NCBI RefSeq assembly: GCF_036231355.1 | Contig: NZ_CP109497.1 | Location: forward strand, 496,001-560,000 | Length of the DNA stretch: 64,000 nucleotides | Source: Streptomyces sp. NBC_01431 | GTDB lineage: Bacteria > Actinomycetota > Actinomycetes > Streptomycetales > Streptomycetaceae | Direction of reading: 5' to 3' | Shown here: piece by piece, positions 62,919 to 64,000 of the stretch | How positions within the stretch are numbered: the stretch's first letter is position 1 | Layout of the letters: each line of letters opens with the position of its first letter | Translations under genes and position numbers: made by a program | Notes under the pieces: generated by a model | Database searches by the model: none | What the model saw: the letters and a program-made list of their open reading frames with translations, nothing else | What the model was told of the DNA's origin: nothing

Positions 62919-63216
62919 TCCAACAACGCGTCCACACCGAAGCCGAAGCCCTGCCCGCGGGCCAGGTCGAGGTGGGCGGGCAGCCGGTCTTTGTGGAAGA
63001 CGCGCTGGAGCCGGCGCCGTTGCTGCCGGTGGCGGGAGTGGGGGCAGGCGAGCATGCACCCTCGGAATCGGCGAACTCACCCTCGCCCTCGCCGCCCTCA
63101 CCCGCCGCTGGCAGCTCACACCCGCCACCACCACACCCGTCCGCTACGAAAAAGACATCGTCATCCGCCTCCACAACCTCCACCTCCACCTCCAACCCCG
63201 CGACCGAAGGGCCTGA
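62919..63216 (+). pseudogene. Cytochrome P450 pieces, forward part
   Basis: DPALQQRVHTEAEALPAGQV (from 62919) looks like the end of the P450 I-helix and the J-helix. The C-terminal part, ELTLALAALTRRWQLTP, then PVRYEKDIVIRLHNLHLHLQ to TGA at 63214-63216, looks like the L-helix and final strands. The haem-ligand loop is damaged. Together with the inverted pieces at 62706-62912 this is a scrambled gene. Confidence 0.5.
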
Positions 63217-63452
63217 CCCTGCACCCACAGAAACCCCGACACCACGACACCTGGCGAACCCAGGGCTAGAGCGGGGTGGGGTTCTCCATACCCCCGCCAG
63301 GGGGGCTCCGTCATGGCCACCCATCGCTTCCCATGAGTGAATGATCTTGGGCCGGACGCACCGTCCGGTCGGCCGATCGGCGTCACAAAATGCCCTGTTC
63401 ATAAGGGAGTTGCGTAAGTCGAACGGCCTCCAAGACATGTGAGGTAATCACC

Positions 63453-64000
63453 ATGACGCTGCCACGAAACTCCGCCCCTGACGCCCAGTCCAACTCCGCT
63501 TCCACGCGCCGCCGTCTCGCCCTTGGCTCCGTGGCGGCGGTCGCCGTCACGGCGGCGCTGGCGATGCCGATGTCCACGGCGTGGGCGGCCCAGCCAGACG
63601 TCCGAGCGGCCGGTTCCGGTCGGGTGGACCTTCAGCGGGGCCTGGACGACATCGTCCGCAACGACGGAGTGGTGGGCGCCGAGGCCACCTTGGTGAACGG
63701 TCACGGGCGCAGCTCCGTGCGCAGCGGCACTGCCGAACTCGGCACCGACCGGCCGGTGCCGGGCCAGGGCTACTTCCGGATGGGCAGCAACACCAAGACC
63801 TTCGTCTCGACCGTCGTGCTGCAACTGGTCGGCGAAGGCCGCATGCGGCTCGACGACACCGTCGACCGATGGCTGCCCGGAGTGGTCAAGGGCCACGGCA
63901 ACGACGGCCGGCGGATCACCGTGCGCCAGCTGCTTCAGCACACCAGCGGCCTGCCCGACTACGCCCCTCACCTGCCCATCCTCGACGGAGACCAGTTCCA
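63453..64000 (+). CDS. Secreted beta-lactamase-fold serine hydrolase (D-Ala-D-Ala carboxypeptidase-like), N-terminal part
   Basis: ATG 63453 with GAGG 8 nt upstream; 182 complete codons before the window ends. A Tat-type signal (STRRRLALGSVAAVAVTAAL) ends near AWA-AQ, residue 46. The active-site SxxK is Ser112-Lys115 in FRMGSNTKTFVSTVVLQLV, followed by the RMRLDDTVDRWLPG and QLLQHTSGLPDY segments typical of class C beta-lactamase/DD-peptidase-like hydrolases. The YxN and HxG motifs lie outside the window. An extracytoplasmic peptidase or esterase is expected. Confidence 0.88.
   Translation, partial: MTLPRNSAPDAQSNSASTRRRLALGSVAAVAVTAALAMPMSTAWAAQPDVRAAGSGRVDLQRGLDDIVRNDGVVGAEATLVNGHGRSSVRSGTAELGTDRPVPGQGYFRMGSNTKTFVSTVVLQLVGEGRMRLDDTVDRWLPGVVKGHGNDGRRITVRQLLQHTSGLPDYAPHLPILDGDQF

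Noticed and set aside
1..64000. tRNA, rRNA or CRISPR loci
   Set aside because: None were recognised by eye on either strand; a tRNA scan would be needed to exclude a tRNA completely.

Overview
The window is very GC-rich, its genes show strong third-position GC bias, and it carries Streptomyces-type families: ECF sigma factor, DUF397-less XRE/DUF5753 regulator, DUF2637, HTTM/DUF5819, DUF5988, DUF6262, DUF6303 and small secreted proteins. It most likely comes from a Streptomyces chromosome, probably an arm or a genomic island. Intact metabolic genes alternate with a dense graveyard of truncated insertion sequences (IS256, IS5, IS630, IS3, IS701 and integrase-core types) and decayed genes.

Layout. 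1-4.7 kb: end of a DUF6262 coiled-coil protein, a dienelactone hydrolase, a secreted M20 amidohydrolase, DUF2625 and a two-domain VOC protein. 5-9.3 kb: an oxidoreductase operon (SDR, aldo/keto reductase, SDR, NTF2-like protein) read leftward, divergent from a TetR gene, with two palindromic operators between them. 9.5-14.5 kb: a Ser/Thr kinase with four C-terminal membrane helices, an integrase-core transposase abutting a decapitated MpaB-type oxygenase gene, a small secreted protein, and an ECF sigma factor with a coupled membrane protein. 14.7-18.6 kb: a Baeyer-Villiger-type monooxygenase, an IS256 remnant and a frameshifted phytoene-desaturase-like oxidoreductase. 19.4-22.7 kb: an ice-binding-like secreted protein with 17 octapeptide repeats, then a DUF5819/HTTM membrane pair. 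23-33.8 kb: IS and esterase remnants, an XRE regulator, DUF2637, a formylglycine-enzyme remnant, and a phage-like replication module (initiator gene with internal palindromic iterons, translationally coupled to a DnaB-type helicase).

35-44.2 kb is a small polyketide locus: DUF5988, an 11-codon leader ORF coupled to an atypical ketosynthase, and a 2105-residue KS-AT-DH-ER-KR-ACP synthase with the architecture and length of mycocerosic-acid-synthase-type iterative PKSs. 45-47.5 kb holds two IPT/TIG repeat proteins and a secreted Ig-like protein. 48-54 kb is another IS graveyard with two small secreted proteins. 54.7-57.6 kb holds the most intriguing intact unit: an acyltransferase (AHL synthase/FeeM-like)-ThiF/E1 fusion whose stop codon overlaps the start of a KAS III gene. 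This looks like a compact, uncharacterised pathway for making and activating an acyl conjugate. It is followed by overlapping, mutually exclusive hairpins and a beta-trefoil protein. The right end holds a methyltransferase and secreted lipase pair, more remnants (including a P450 whose pieces lie scrambled on both strands) and the start of a secreted beta-lactamase-fold serine hydrolase.

A 20-bp motif, AACCGGTGGGCNGCCCATCC, recurs at least four times, twice in the leaders of genes for extracellular-type proteins. Functions are assigned from motif recognition alone; no database search was possible.
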